Below are positions 27,141 to 35,828 of a DNA stretch of 64,000 nt, piece by piece. Each line of letters starts with the position of its first letter. Position 1 is the stretch's first letter. Location of the stretch: positions 2,666,001 to 2,730,000 of the forward strand of contig NC_007511.1 in assembly GCF_000012945.1 (NCBI RefSeq). Direction: 5' to 3'. Origin of the DNA: Burkholderia lata. Its GTDB lineage: Bacteria > Pseudomonadota > Gammaproteobacteria > Burkholderiales > Burkholderiaceae. Below the pieces are notes generated by a model. It saw only the letters and a program-made list of their open reading frames with translations. It was not told the origin of the DNA and ran no database searches. The position numbers and the translations under genes are program-made.

Positions 27141-27803
27141 TCAGAACTCCATGTCGAGTTCGTCGATGTCTTCGTGCTCCGCCTTCGCCGCATCGATCCA
27201 CTCGGCCACGAACGGATGCGCAAGCACCTGCATGCAGTACTCGGCGATATCGGGTTCCAGCTTCACGTCGTAGGTCAGGAAGCGCGTGACGACCGGCGCA
27301 TACATCGCGTCGGCAATACCGATCTCCGCGCCGAACAACCAGGGGCCGCCGTACGCGGCCAGGCACTCGCGCCAGATCGTCACGATCCGCTGGATGTCGT
27401 GCTGCGCGCGCGACCAGATCCGGAAGCCGGGGAAATGCGCGCGCAGGTTCATCGGCAACGCGGATCGCAACGCGCTGAAACCGGAATGCATCTCGCCGCA
27501 GATCGACCGGCAATGCGCGCGTGCTTGCCGGTCTTCAGGCAGCAGCCGAGCCTGCGGCCGGATTTCGTTCAGGTATTCGGCGATCGCGAGCGTGTCCCAC
27601 ACCGTGTTGCCGTCGTGCGTCAGGCACGGCACGAGAATCGACGGCGACAGCAGCAGCAACTCTGCGCGCGACGCGGCATCGATCGGCACGCTCACCGTCT
27701 CGAACGTGAGCCCGCTCAGCTTCGCGAGCAGCCAGCCGCGCATCGACCACGACGAGTAGTTGCGGCTGCTGATGGTCAACGTCGTCTGTCCGGTGACTTC
27801 CAT
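27141..27803 (-). CDS. Glutathione S-transferase family protein
   Basis: 220 residues. The thioredoxin-like half reads LTISSRNYSSWSMRGWLLAK, with SPSILVPCLTHDGNTVWDTL and AIAEYLNEI as the glutathione-binding part; the helical half ends FVAEWIDAAKAEHEDIDELD. The first half resembles YfcG/zeta-like GSTs of proteobacteria. Cytoplasmic, detoxification or thiol chemistry. Divergent from the PHB depolymerase gene; ATG at 27803 follows GGGGAG. Confidence 0.9.
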   Translation of the reverse strand: MEVTGQTTLTISSRNYSSWSMRGWLLAKLSGLTFETVSVPIDAASRAELLLLSPSILVPCLTHDGNTVWDTLAIAEYLNEIRPQARLLPEDRQARAHCRSICGEMHSGFSALRSALPMNLRAHFPGFRIWSRAQHDIQRIVTIWRECLAAYGGPWLFGAEIGIADAMYAPVVTRFLTYDVKLEPDIAEYCMQVLAHPFVAEWIDAAKAEHEDIDELDMEF

Positions 27804-28040
27804 ATCGCTCCCCTGTTCAAAGCCGTTCGTGCCCCTGCACCGAAACGGACACCACGCGGCATCGCCCGCACCATGCCGGTGCCGCGCATTCGCCGAACTG
27901 GCGCAGCCCCGCACGCTGTCGCGGCACGTGTCGCACGCCGGATCGGCTCGGCCACGCATTGCGTGCGGCTGCCGGTTGTCGCATGCTGCCTGCATCGCAG
28001 CGTTCCCGAACCGCGTGCAACGCGCGTGCCAGCCGCAGGC

Positions 28041-28055
28041 TGGCACATCGCTTGC
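28041..28055 (+). promoter_or_regulatory. Sigma-54 promoter of phaZ
   Basis: TGGCAC-N5-TTGC with GG and GC exactly 10 bases apart matches the -24/-12 consensus. It lies 36 bases before the depolymerase start and points toward it. The -24 box is also the right arm of a perfect 9-bp inverted repeat (GTGCCAGCC at 28026-28034, GGCTGGCAC at 28038-28046). Confidence 0.7.
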
Positions 28056-28091
28056 CTCGTTCGATACAACGCGGCACAACGAGTGACGGCC

Positions 28092-29447
28092 ATGAATCTG
28101 CTTGCCTATCCGTTCTATCAATGGTCTGCCGAATGCACGCGCCCGGCGCGCGCATGGGCCGCCGCCGCACGCGCGACGATGTCGCTGTGGCCACCCGCCA
28201 CCGCAACGCCGACCGGCCGCATGCTCGACGCAGTGTGCGAGCTGCTCGAATGCTGCGCGTTCTCGCATCGGCGTCCGCCGTTCGGCATCGCGTCGATCGT
28301 CGCCGACGGCGAGACGGTGCCGATCGTCGAGGAAGCCGCCGCGGCCACACCGTTCGGCACGCTGCTGCATTTCCGCAAGGCGCTGCCGGTCGCGCGTCAG
28401 CCGCGTGTGCTGATCGTAGCTCCTATGTCCGGGCATTTCGCGACGCTGTTGCGCGGCACCGTGCATACGATGCTCGCTGACCATGACGTGTACATCACCG
28501 ACTGGCACAACCCGCGCGACATCCCGCTGACGGCCGGACGCTTCGGCTTCGACGAATACGTCGCGCACGTGATCGACTTCATCCACCAGATCGGCCCGGA
28601 CGCGCATGTGCTCGCGATCTGCCAGCCGACCGTCGCCGCACTCGCGGCGGTCGCGCTGATGGCGGCCGGCGGCGATCCGGCGCAGCCCGCGAGCCTGACG
28701 CTGATGGCAGGGCCGATCGATTGCCGCGTGAATCCGACGAAGGTCAACGCGCTCGCGACGAGCCAGCCGATCGAATGGTTCGCGCGGAACCTGATCAGCG
28801 TCGTGCCGGCGGGCTTCGTCGGTGCGCAGCGATGCGTGTATCCGGGCTTCGTGCAGGTCGGCGCGTTCATGTCGATGAATCCCGATCGCCACGCGGCGTC
28901 GTTCGCCGACCTGTATTACGAACGCGCGAAAGGCGATCCGGAGAAAGCCGACACGCTGCGGCACTTCTACGACGAATACTTCGCCACCGCCGATCTCACT
29001 GCGGAGTTCTATCTGGAAACGGTCGAGAAGGTGTTCCAGCAATACGCACTCGCACGCGGCGAGCTGACGGTCGGCGAGCGGCTCGTCGAACCGGCGGCGA
29101 TTCATCGCACCGCGCTGTTGACGATCGAAGGCGAGAAGGACGATATCTGCGCGGTCGGCCAGACGGTGGCCGCGCAGGAGCTGTGTTCGGGGTTGCCGCC
29201 GTACCTGAAGACGCACCACGTGCAGACGGGCGCAGGCCACTACGGCGTGTTCAACGGCAGCCGCTGGGAAACGCAGATTTATCCAATCGTGCGTGCGACG
29301 ATCCACGACAACGAGCCATACGATCGCACCGCGGGTGCGGAAGGCGATGCGAACGGCACGCACTACGTGACGCTGCGCGCGCTGCTCGATGCCCGCGCAA
29401 CCGCACACGATGCAGCGACCGATACGGAGTCGCATCACACCCACTGA
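28092..29447 (+). CDS. phaZ: Intracellular poly(3-hydroxybutyrate) depolymerase
   Basis: 451 residues matching the intracellular PhaZ family: MNLLAYPFYQWSAECTRPAR at the start, VLIVAPMSGHFATLLRGTV, and VHTMLADHDVYITDWHNPRD. The nucleophile is Cys178 in LAICQPTVA, as in Ralstonia PhaZ1; the acid is in EGEKDDIC and the base in TGAGHYGVFNG. It mobilises stored PHB granules in the cytoplasm. Preceded by a consensus sigma-54 promoter, which would tie PHB breakdown to nitrogen status. Monocistronic, ending at a strong convergent terminator. Confidence 0.94.
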   Translation: MNLLAYPFYQWSAECTRPARAWAAAARATMSLWPPATATPTGRMLDAVCELLECCAFSHRRPPFGIASIVADGETVPIVEEAAAATPFGTLLHFRKALPVARQPRVLIVAPMSGHFATLLRGTVHTMLADHDVYITDWHNPRDIPLTAGRFGFDEYVAHVIDFIHQIGPDAHVLAICQPTVAALAAVALMAAGGDPAQPASLTLMAGPIDCRVNPTKVNALATSQPIEWFARNLISVVPAGFVGAQRCVYPGFVQVGAFMSMNPDRHAASFADLYYERAKGDPEKADTLRHFYDEYFATADLTAEFYLETVEKVFQQYALARGELTVGERLVEPAAIHRTALLTIEGEKDDICAVGQTVAAQELCSGLPPYLKTHHVQTGAGHYGVFNGSRWETQIYPIVRATIHDNEPYDRTAGAEGDANGTHYVTLRALLDARATAHDAATDTESHHTH

Positions 29448-29462
29448 AGCTGTACGGCGCAG

Positions 29463-29495
29463 AAAATGAAACGCCCCGCCGGGGGTGGCGGGGCG
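29463..29495. terminator. Bidirectional terminator
   Basis: CGCCCCGCC / GGCGGGGCG form a perfect 9-bp stem with a 6-base loop between the convergent phaZ and DUF3761 genes. The minus strand continues TTTCATTTT, so it works best for the leftward gene. Confidence 0.75.
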
Positions 29496-29552
29496 TGAGG
29501 TGCTGCGGCGGGCGGACGACGCGCGAAGGAGCGGCTCGCGCGTCAGCCTGCG

Positions 29553-30029
29553 TTACGAACAGGCCTTGCCGTGCGACGCGTGATAGCCCTTCGCCTTCGC
29601 GTCGGCTTCCGACATGTAGCTGCCGTGCTTCGTCTTGCCGTAGTACTTGTCGGTCGAGCAGTGATAGACCTTCGTGCTGTCGTTGGCCCACACCTTGCCC
29701 GGGCCGCCGCCCGGCGCTGCGGCCGTGGTCGCTGCGGTCGTTGCAGCTGCGCTCTTCGCCGGCGCGGTGCCCGATGCGGGGGCTGCCGAGGCGGCCATGG
29801 CCGGCGCGGCGGCCGGTGCGCTCGCGGCGGCCGCCGACGATGCGCCGTACCAGGTCTTCACACCCTTGTGGCCCGCGCATGCGCCCTTCTTCGACGCGCC
29901 CGAGTAGAACGAGCCGTCCTTGCACAGACCGGTCGTGCCGGCCGGCGCGCTGGCCGGAACCTGCGCGAATGCACCGATCGACATACCCATGCCGGCGACC
30001 AGCGCGGCGATCAACATCGTCTTTTTCAT
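29553..30029 (-). CDS. DUF3761 secreted protein
   Basis: 158 residues. A signal peptide (MKKTMLIAALVAGMGMSIGAFA) after AGGAGAGGAC leads to a DUF3761 segment (GLCKDGSFYSGASKKGACAGHKG), a long Ala/Pro-rich linker, and a second Cys-bearing module (STDKYYGKTKHGSYMSEADA ending HGKAC). The second module resembles metal-binding or nuclease-associated small domains. Periplasmic or secreted; function unknown. Confidence 0.82.
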   Translation of the reverse strand: MKKTMLIAALVAGMGMSIGAFAQVPASAPAGTTGLCKDGSFYSGASKKGACAGHKGVKTWYGASSAAAASAPAAAPAMAASAAPASGTAPAKSAAATTAATTAAAPGGGPGKVWANDSTKVYHCSTDKYYGKTKHGSYMSEADAKAKGYHASHGKACS

Positions 30030-30090
30030 AGTCCTCTCCTGATTTGCCTGAATAAGGAATGCGTTCCGGGGATCCCCGGGAAAGTCGCGA

Positions 30091-30228
30091 TTACCGCACC
30101 CAGCGGCACACGCGATGGTGGTGATGATCGACGTGGCACACACGGTGCGAATGCGCTTCGGCCAGTGCCGGAGCAAGGACGGCACATGCCACTGCGGTGG
30201 CCGTCAGGATCTTCGCGATGCGCTTCAT
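30091..30228 (-). CDS. 45-residue histidine-rich secreted peptide
   Basis: An open frame too short for most gene callers: MKRIAKILTATAVACAVLAP, then ALAEAHSHRVCHVDHHHHR and a short basic end, stop at 30091. The first 25 residues are a signal peptide. The mature 20-odd residues hold seven histidines and two cysteines, suggesting metal binding. GGGAGAG precedes the ATG. It is upstream of the DUF3761 gene on the same strand. Confidence 0.6.
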   Translation of the reverse strand: MKRIAKILTATAVACAVLAPALAEAHSHRVCHVDHHHHRVCRWVR

Positions 30229-30472
30229 GAAACTCTCCCGGGTAAGTCAACCGGTGATCCGGCTGGTACCTCCTTAACGCCGGTCGTCGACAGGCCGTGC
30301 ACCGCATCCACCTGCAATTGACGATCTTTGACATCGCGGCGCCGCCAAGGCTTCGAAGCTGACGAATGTCTTTCTTTTCTTTCCGGATCTTCAGCTTCTC
30401 GACCGTTCGGAATTCGAAAGAATGTGAAGCACGGAAAGCGGATCGCACGGAAACCTTCGTGGAAGGTCCAAC
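30229..30472. other. Intergenic stretch without a gene
   Basis: Between the histidine-rich peptide and the cupin terminator nothing coding is supported on either strand. It should contain the leftward promoter for the secreted proteins; the segment near 30370 is pyrimidine-rich. Confidence 0.5.
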
Positions 30473-30495
30473 AAAAAACCGCCCGAGGGCGGTTT
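30473..30495 (-). terminator. Rho-independent terminator after cupin gene
   Basis: AAACCGCC / GGCGGTTT form the stem with a tight loop; the minus strand runs into six T residues. It follows the cupin stop by about 47 bases. Confidence 0.85.
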
Positions 30496-30542
30496 GTCAC
30501 AAACAGGCGTACCGATGGTGCATGTCTCGGGGAACCAGGCAA

Positions 30543-30977
30543 CTACGCCCCCGCCTCTCCCCACGGTGTCGGCGGCGGCACCGCGCACGGCCCTTCGACA
30601 TCGATCGACTTGAAATCGGCGGGCCCGACGATCTCCAGGTACTCCATGTCCGGCGAATAGTCGAACAGGTAATGGACGATCCCCGGCGCCTGGTGCACGC
30701 AGTCGCCAGCGGCCACCAGCGTCTCGAGTTCACCGTACATGAAGCGCGCCCAGCCCTTCAGCATGATCACGATATGGAACTCGGCCTCGTGACGGTGCCA
30801 GCCGGTGCCCGCCTCCGGTGCATGATTCGCCCTGACGAGTTGCGCGACGACCTTGCCGTTCGTCGCGGCCGCGATGCCGAGATCGCGGTACAGGAAGAAG
30901 TCGCGCAGGCCTTCGCCTCGATACGCGGTGTCCTGCGGCTTCACATGGGAAAAAGCGGTGGGGGTCGGTGTGCTCAT
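30543..30977 (-). CDS. Cupin-domain protein
   Basis: 144 residues, single cupin barrel. Motif 1 is WHRHEAEFHIVIMLKGWARF and motif 2 is AGDCVHQAPGIVHYLFDYSP, with histidines suited to metal binding. It is a cytoplasmic small-molecule binding or processing protein of unknown substrate. It is transcribed in the same direction as the downstream sugar ABC operon but is well separated from it by a terminator. Confidence 0.85.
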   Translation of the reverse strand: MSTPTPTAFSHVKPQDTAYRGEGLRDFFLYRDLGIAAATNGKVVAQLVRANHAPEAGTGWHRHEAEFHIVIMLKGWARFMYGELETLVAAGDCVHQAPGIVHYLFDYSPDMEYLEIVGPADFKSIDVEGPCAVPPPTPWGEAGA

Positions 30978-31060
30978 CGCGGTGCTCCTTCATCGAAAGG
31001 ATCCCGCGTGACAAGCATTTAGCGTTCCAGTGTGCGGCAGCGCGAAGCCGCGCCCGATCG

Positions 31061-32056
31061 CTACCGCTTGCGCCGCTTCCCGGTGAGCAGCGTCTGCGCG
31101 ATCACCGCGAGCAGCAGGAACGCGCCGCTCGCGAGGTTCTGGTAGTACGGGCTCAACGTCCCGACCTGGTTGATCACGTTCTCGATCACGCCGAGCAGCA
31201 GCACGCCGGCAAGCGGCCCGAACAGCGTGCCGACGCCGCCCGTCAGCAGCACGCCGCCGATCACCGCCGCGGCGATCGACTGCAGCTCATAGCTGTTGCC
31301 CGCGCCCGGCAGCCCCGAATCGAGCCGCGACGCGAGCAGCGCACCAGCCAGCCCGGCCAGCGCCCCGCTCAGCCCGTACGTGACGATCTTGAGCCCTTCG
31401 ACGTTCACGCCGAGCATGCGCGCCGCCTCTTCGTTGCCGCCGATCGCGAACACGCCCGCGCCGTAGCGCGTGTGATTCAGCACGAACGCGGCGACGAGAT
31501 ACGCGACGACCACGATCCACACCAGGTTGCCGATGCCGAACAGCGAACCGTTCGCGATCGTCGCGAAGAACCCCGGGTTGGCGATCAGCATGTCCTGGCT
31601 CGCGAGCACGAGCGACAGCCCTTTCAACCCGAGCAACGCGGCGAGCGTGACGATGAACGGCGCCATCCGCGCCCGCGCGATCAGCCAGCCGTTCACGAGC
31701 CCGACGATCAGCCCCGCGCCAACAGGCGCGGCCAGCGCGGCGCCCCAGCCGTACGGCGCCGCATACGCGGCGATCACGGTGCCGAGCCCGACGAGCGAGC
31801 CGACCGATAGATCGAAGCCGCCGAGGATGATCACGAAGCTCTGCCCGATCGTGATCAGCGCGACGAACGCGGCGGCCGCGACGATGTCGAGCAGGTTCGG
31901 CGCGCTCAGGAAATGCGGGAACACGCGGCCGGCGATCAGGCACACGAGCACGAGGATCGCGATCGCGCCGCGCGCCTGCACGAGCCGGACAACCTGCGCG
32001 CGTCGCGCGCGGCTCGCGTCCTGCGCGGTGTGCGTGGAAATCGGCGCGGTCGACAT
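31061..32056 (-). CDS. yjfF: Galactofuranose-type ABC transporter permease
   Basis: 331 residues, about nine or ten helices, of the RbsC/YjfF permease family: GFDLSVGSLVGLGTVIAAYA, ALLGLKGLSLVLASQDMLI, and SIAAAVIGGVLLTGGVGTLF. It is the last of four transporter genes in the order of E. coli ytfQ-ytfR-ytfT-yjfF. Its start is one base after the stop of the other permease, so the two are translated together as a heterodimeric channel. Confidence 0.88.
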   Translation of the reverse strand: MSTAPISTHTAQDASRARRAQVVRLVQARGAIAILVLVCLIAGRVFPHFLSAPNLLDIVAAAAFVALITIGQSFVIILGGFDLSVGSLVGLGTVIAAYAAPYGWGAALAAPVGAGLIVGLVNGWLIARARMAPFIVTLAALLGLKGLSLVLASQDMLIANPGFFATIANGSLFGIGNLVWIVVVAYLVAAFVLNHTRYGAGVFAIGGNEEAARMLGVNVEGLKIVTYGLSGALAGLAGALLASRLDSGLPGAGNSYELQSIAAAVIGGVLLTGGVGTLFGPLAGVLLLGVIENVINQVGTLSPYYQNLASGAFLLLAVIAQTLLTGKRRKR

Positions 32057-32057
32057 G

Positions 32058-33035
32058 TCAGGCCCCCGAGCGCTGCAGGTACAGCGCGCCGAGGATGAAC
32101 GCCGCCTTCAGGATCTGCGCATAGGTGAAGCTGATGTTGTTCATGATGAAGCTGGCATCGAGCAGTTGCAGCAGCAGCACGCCGAACACGGTGCCGACGA
32201 TCGACACGCGTCCGCCGGAGAGCGGCGTGCCGCCGATCACCGACGCGGCGATCGCATCGAGTTCGAAGTTCACGCCGACGTAGTTCGGATCACCCGCACC
32301 GAGCCGTGCGGTGGCGAACAGGCCAGCGAGCCCCGCAAGCGCTCCGCTCGCCGCATACACGGCGAGCAACGTGCGCCGTACCGGCACGCCGGCGAGATGC
32401 GCGGCATCGCGGCTCGCGCCAACGAGAATGGTGTAGCGCCCGAAGGTCGTGTTGCGCACGACGAAGAACACGATCGCCGCGCAAGCGAGCGCGATCAGCA
32501 TCACGACCGGCAACCCTAAAAACGTACCGATGCCGATGAAATCGAATGCATCGGAAGGCGGCAGGCTCACGCGCGAACCGCCGAGCAATGCCTGTGCAAG
32601 CCCACGCGCGGCAACCAGCAACGCCAGCCCGGAAATCAGCGGATCGATGCCGAGACGCGCGACGAGCCCGCCGTTGAAGAGGCCGACCGCGAGCCCGATC
32701 GCAATCGCCGCGGCGAACGCGGCGCCCGTTCCGTATGGCAAACACACGGCAATGATCGCGCTCGACAGCGCCATCACCGACCCGACCGACAGGTCGATCC
32801 CGCGCGTCGCGATCGCGAGGTTCTGCCCGAGCGCGATCAGCACGATCGGCGCGGCCTGGAACAGCAAGCTGCGCGCGGCGAGCGGATTCGAGAACCCGGG
32901 CGTGACGATCAGGTTGAAGACCGCGAGCGCGATGAACGCGAGATACACGCTGTGGTCGCGCGCCTGCACGAACAGCGAGCGGCGCGACGTACGGCGTGCG
33001 CCTTCCGGTTCGCTCATCAGGTTGGCTAGATTCAC
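32058..33035 (-). CDS. ytfT: Galactofuranose-type ABC transporter permease
   Basis: 325 residues, homologous to its neighbour: RGIDLSVGSVMALSSAIIAV, GLVARLGIDPLISGLALLVA, and ELDAIAASVIGGTPLSGGRV. GTG at 33035 after GAGGAAA is favoured; ATG at 33017 is in frame. It forms the inner-membrane channel together with the second permease. Confidence 0.88.
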   Translation of the reverse strand: MNLANLMSEPEGARRTSRRSLFVQARDHSVYLAFIALAVFNLIVTPGFSNPLAARSLLFQAAPIVLIALGQNLAIATRGIDLSVGSVMALSSAIIAVCLPYGTGAAFAAAIAIGLAVGLFNGGLVARLGIDPLISGLALLVAARGLAQALLGGSRVSLPPSDAFDFIGIGTFLGLPVVMLIALACAAIVFFVVRNTTFGRYTILVGASRDAAHLAGVPVRRTLLAVYAASGALAGLAGLFATARLGAGDPNYVGVNFELDAIAASVIGGTPLSGGRVSIVGTVFGVLLLQLLDASFIMNNISFTYAQILKAAFILGALYLQRSGA

Positions 33036-33068
33036 GCTTTCCTCATCCTCTGGTCGATGTCCGGCGCG

Positions 33069-34625
33069 TTACGCCTGGTTCGCGAGCAGCGCGGTCACGT
33101 CGTCGGGGCTCGCGCCACGCGTCGACAGCTCGCCGCTCGTCGCGCCTTCATGCAGGATCACGAGCCGGTCGGCCAGCTCGAGCAGTTCTTCCATCTCCGA
33201 CGACGTCGCGACCACCGCCAGCCCCGCATCGGCGAGCCGTTTGACGAGGTCGTGTACTTCCGCCTTCGCGCCGACGTCGATGCCGCGCGTCGGATCGTCG
33301 AGCAGCAGCACCGTCGGCTCGGTCGACAGGCAGCGCGCGATCAGCGCCTTCTGCTGGTTGCCGCCGGACAGCGTCGAGATCGGCGCGCCCGCATGCGACG
33401 TCTTGATGCCGAGCTCGCGGATATAGCGTTCGACGAGCGCCTCCTGCTTGCGCACGGAAATGAAGCCGAACCGCGCGATACGCGGCAGCACGCACACGAC
33501 GATGTTCTCGCGCACCGACAGCTTCGAGAAAATGCCTTCCGAGCGGCGATCCTCGGACAGGAACGCGAGCCCCGCGCGAATCGCCCGCGCCGGGTCCGCG
33601 CCGTCGAGCACACGGCCGCCGACGCGCACCGTGCCGCCGTCCGGCTGCTGCGCGCCGAACACGGCCTTGAAGGTTTCGGTGCGGCCCGCGCCGAGCAAGC
33701 CCGCGAGCCCGACGATTTCCTTCGGCGCGACACGGAACGTCACGTCGCGCAGGCGCGTGCCCCAGCGCAAGCGGTCGACGGCGAGCGCCGGTGTCTGCGT
33801 CGTATCGGCAGCGGCCGCTTCCGCCTGTTCGCGTGGGCCGTGCGCGCCAACCTCGCGGCCGAGCATCGCCGAGATCAGCGCCATGCGCGGCAGCCGGTCG
33901 GGCGTATCGCTGCGCACGACCGCGCCATCGCGCAGCACGGTGAGCCGGTCGCACATCCGGTAGCACTCGGATAATCGATGGCTCACCAGCACGATCGCAA
34001 TGCCCGTCGCACGCAGTTGATCGACGACACCGAACAGCACCTCCACTTCCGCCCCGCTCAACGCCGACGTCGGTTCGTCGAGAATCAGCACGCGTGCGCC
34101 GAGCGACACGCCGCGCGCGATCGACACCATCTGCTGCTGGCCGAGCCCGAGCGACCCGACCTTGTCTGCCGGGTCGACCGCGAGCCCGTAGCGCTCGACG
34201 ATTTCGCGCGTGCGCGCCAGCATCTCGCGCCGGTCGATCCACGGGCCGAAGCGGCGCGGCTCGTGACCGAGAAAGATGTTCTCGGCCACGCTGCGCTCGG
34301 GGATCAGGTTGATTTCCTGGTAGACCGCGCAGATGCCTGCACGCTGCGCGGCACGCGGACTGTCGAACGACACCGGTACGCCATCGACGAGGATCTCGCC
34401 CGCATCAGGCTGGTGGAAGCCGGTGAGGATCTTGATCAGCGTCGACTTGCCGGCGCCGTTCTCGCCCATCAGCCCGTGCACCTCGCCCGCACGCAGCGAC
34501 AGCGAGACGCCGTTGAGCGCGCGCACGACACCGAAGGTCTTGCCGACGCCGCGCGTCTCGAGCACGACGGGCTTCGCTTCGCCGCCATCGGCGGCATCGG
34601 TTGCGGCGGGAAGCTGTGCGTCCAT
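33069..34625 (-). CDS. ytfR: Sugar ABC transporter ATPase, two-domain
   Basis: 518 residues with two ABC cassettes as in RbsA/XylG/YtfR. The first has Walker A GENGAGKSTLIK, signature LGLGQQQMVSIARGV and Walker B VLILDEPTSAL. The second is the degenerate kind (GLLGAGRTETFKAVFG) with a good signature LSGGNQQKALIARCL and VLLLDDPTRGIDVG. It drives uptake through the two permeases. ATG 34625; 33 bases precede the ytfT start. Confidence 0.92.
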   Translation of the reverse strand: MDAQLPAATDAADGGEAKPVVLETRGVGKTFGVVRALNGVSLSLRAGEVHGLMGENGAGKSTLIKILTGFHQPDAGEILVDGVPVSFDSPRAAQRAGICAVYQEINLIPERSVAENIFLGHEPRRFGPWIDRREMLARTREIVERYGLAVDPADKVGSLGLGQQQMVSIARGVSLGARVLILDEPTSALSGAEVEVLFGVVDQLRATGIAIVLVSHRLSECYRMCDRLTVLRDGAVVRSDTPDRLPRMALISAMLGREVGAHGPREQAEAAAADTTQTPALAVDRLRWGTRLRDVTFRVAPKEIVGLAGLLGAGRTETFKAVFGAQQPDGGTVRVGGRVLDGADPARAIRAGLAFLSEDRRSEGIFSKLSVRENIVVCVLPRIARFGFISVRKQEALVERYIRELGIKTSHAGAPISTLSGGNQQKALIARCLSTEPTVLLLDDPTRGIDVGAKAEVHDLVKRLADAGLAVVATSSEMEELLELADRLVILHEGATSGELSTRGASPDDVTALLANQA

Positions 34626-34674
34626 CGCGCCTCGCGTTCAGGGTGGCGCGTTGGCGCGCCGGTCGATCAACAGG

Positions 34675-35703
34675 TCAGTAGACGAGGTTCGCTTCGAGCG
34701 AATGCTTCGCGTTCGCCTTGTCATACAGCGCGTCGTCCATGATCTGCTTCTGCGCAACCGGCTTGCCCGCGAACCATGCTTCGAGCGACTTGAACGCGAG
34801 CGGGCCGAAGCGCGGGTTCGTCTCGACGCTCGCGGCGGCCGAGCCGTTCGCGATCGCGGTGACGAAATCCTTCGTGCCGTCGATCGACACGACCGTCACG
34901 CCGCGCTGCTTGCCGGCCTGCCGCAGCGCGGTCATCGCGCCGAGCGCCATCGTGTCGGCCTGCGCGTAGACGGCGGTCACGTCGGGATGCGCGAGCAGCA
35001 CCTGCTCCATCACCTTCTGCGCTTCGGTGGCCGACCAGTTGGCCGTCTGCGATGCAACGATCTTCATGTTCGGGAATTTCTTCAGGCCGTCGGCGAAGCC
35101 GTCGGTGCGCTGGCTCTCGACGGTATTGCCGTAGCCGCCCTGGATCTCGGCGATCGTGGCTTTGCCGCCCGTCGCATCGGCGAGCGCCTGCGCGGCGCGC
35201 TGCCCTTGCCGGAAGAAGTCGGAACCGAGGAACGTGATGAAATCCTGGCACGGGGTGCCGGCCGTCTGCCGGTCGATCGTCACGACCGGGATGCCCTTCG
35301 CGCGCGCCTGTGCGAGCGCGGGCTGCAGGCCGGTCGAATCGTTCGGCGCGACGATCAGCGCCTGCGCGCCCTGGTTGATCATGCTTTCGATATCGGCGAC
35401 CTGCTTCGCCTGGTTCGCGTTCGCATTCGTATACAGCAGCCGCTTGACGCCGGCCGCCTTCGCCGCCGCCCGCACCGACGCGGTTTCGGTCGCGCGGAAC
35501 GGGTTCTGCTCGTTCTCCGACTGCGAGAAGCCGACTACGAGATCGCTCAGCTTCACGCTGCCCGGCTTCGGGTTCGTGCAGGTCTGCGCGGAGCTGGACC
35601 CGACCTTCTGCGCATTGTCCTGCGCCTGCGCGATCGCGACGCATCCGAGCGTCACACCCATCGTCACCACGATACGTTGCAGCTTTGCACGGCTCGGCAT
35701 CAT
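34675..35703 (-). CDS. ytfQ: Galactofuranose-type periplasmic sugar-binding protein
   Basis: 342 residues with a signal peptide (IVVTMGVTLGCVAIAQA) and a periplasmic-binding fold: VGFSQSENEQNPFRATETAS, ALIVAPNDSTGLQPALAQAR, VYAQADTMALGAMTALRQAG. The SENEQNPFR segment is typical of YtfQ, which binds galactofuranose. Tandem ATG codons follow TTGGAGACG. AT-rich palindromes in the 125 bases upstream suggest LacI-type repression. Confidence 0.9.
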   Translation of the reverse strand: MMPSRAKLQRIVVTMGVTLGCVAIAQAQDNAQKVGSSSAQTCTNPKPGSVKLSDLVVGFSQSENEQNPFRATETASVRAAAKAAGVKRLLYTNANANQAKQVADIESMINQGAQALIVAPNDSTGLQPALAQARAKGIPVVTIDRQTAGTPCQDFITFLGSDFFRQGQRAAQALADATGGKATIAEIQGGYGNTVESQRTDGFADGLKKFPNMKIVASQTANWSATEAQKVMEQVLLAHPDVTAVYAQADTMALGAMTALRQAGKQRGVTVVSIDGTKDFVTAIANGSAAASVETNPRFGPLAFKSLEAWFAGKPVAQKQIMDDALYDKANAKHSLEANLVY

Positions 35704-35766
35704 CGTCTCCAAGTGTTGTGATCGGTCCGTACGCCGTCGCACATGGCCGGCATCGGCTTCACGAAC

Positions 35767-35790
35767 TAATATTATTACTCGATATTATCG
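35767..35790. promoter_or_regulatory. AT-rich palindromes upstream of ytfQ, candidate LacI operator
   Basis: TAATATTA (35767-35774) is followed by the perfect 11-mer CGATATTATCG (35780-35790). They lie about 65-87 bases upstream of the binding-protein start. Similar AT-rich palindromes occur upstream of galM/lacI and of the glycoside hydrolase. Confidence 0.5.
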
Positions 35791-35828
35791 CTCGCCCGAC
35801 TCGGGATAATCCCGTACCGCCGCACCCG

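Noticed and set aside
28026..28046. Inverted repeat considered as a terminator
   Set aside because: No gene ends nearby on the plus strand and its right arm is the -24 box of a sigma-54 promoter; a regulatory role is more likely.
27174..28091. Upstream extension of the PHB depolymerase frame to 27174
   Set aside because: It runs through the divergent glutathione transferase gene in antisense and past the sigma-54 promoter; the conserved PhaZ start is at 28092.
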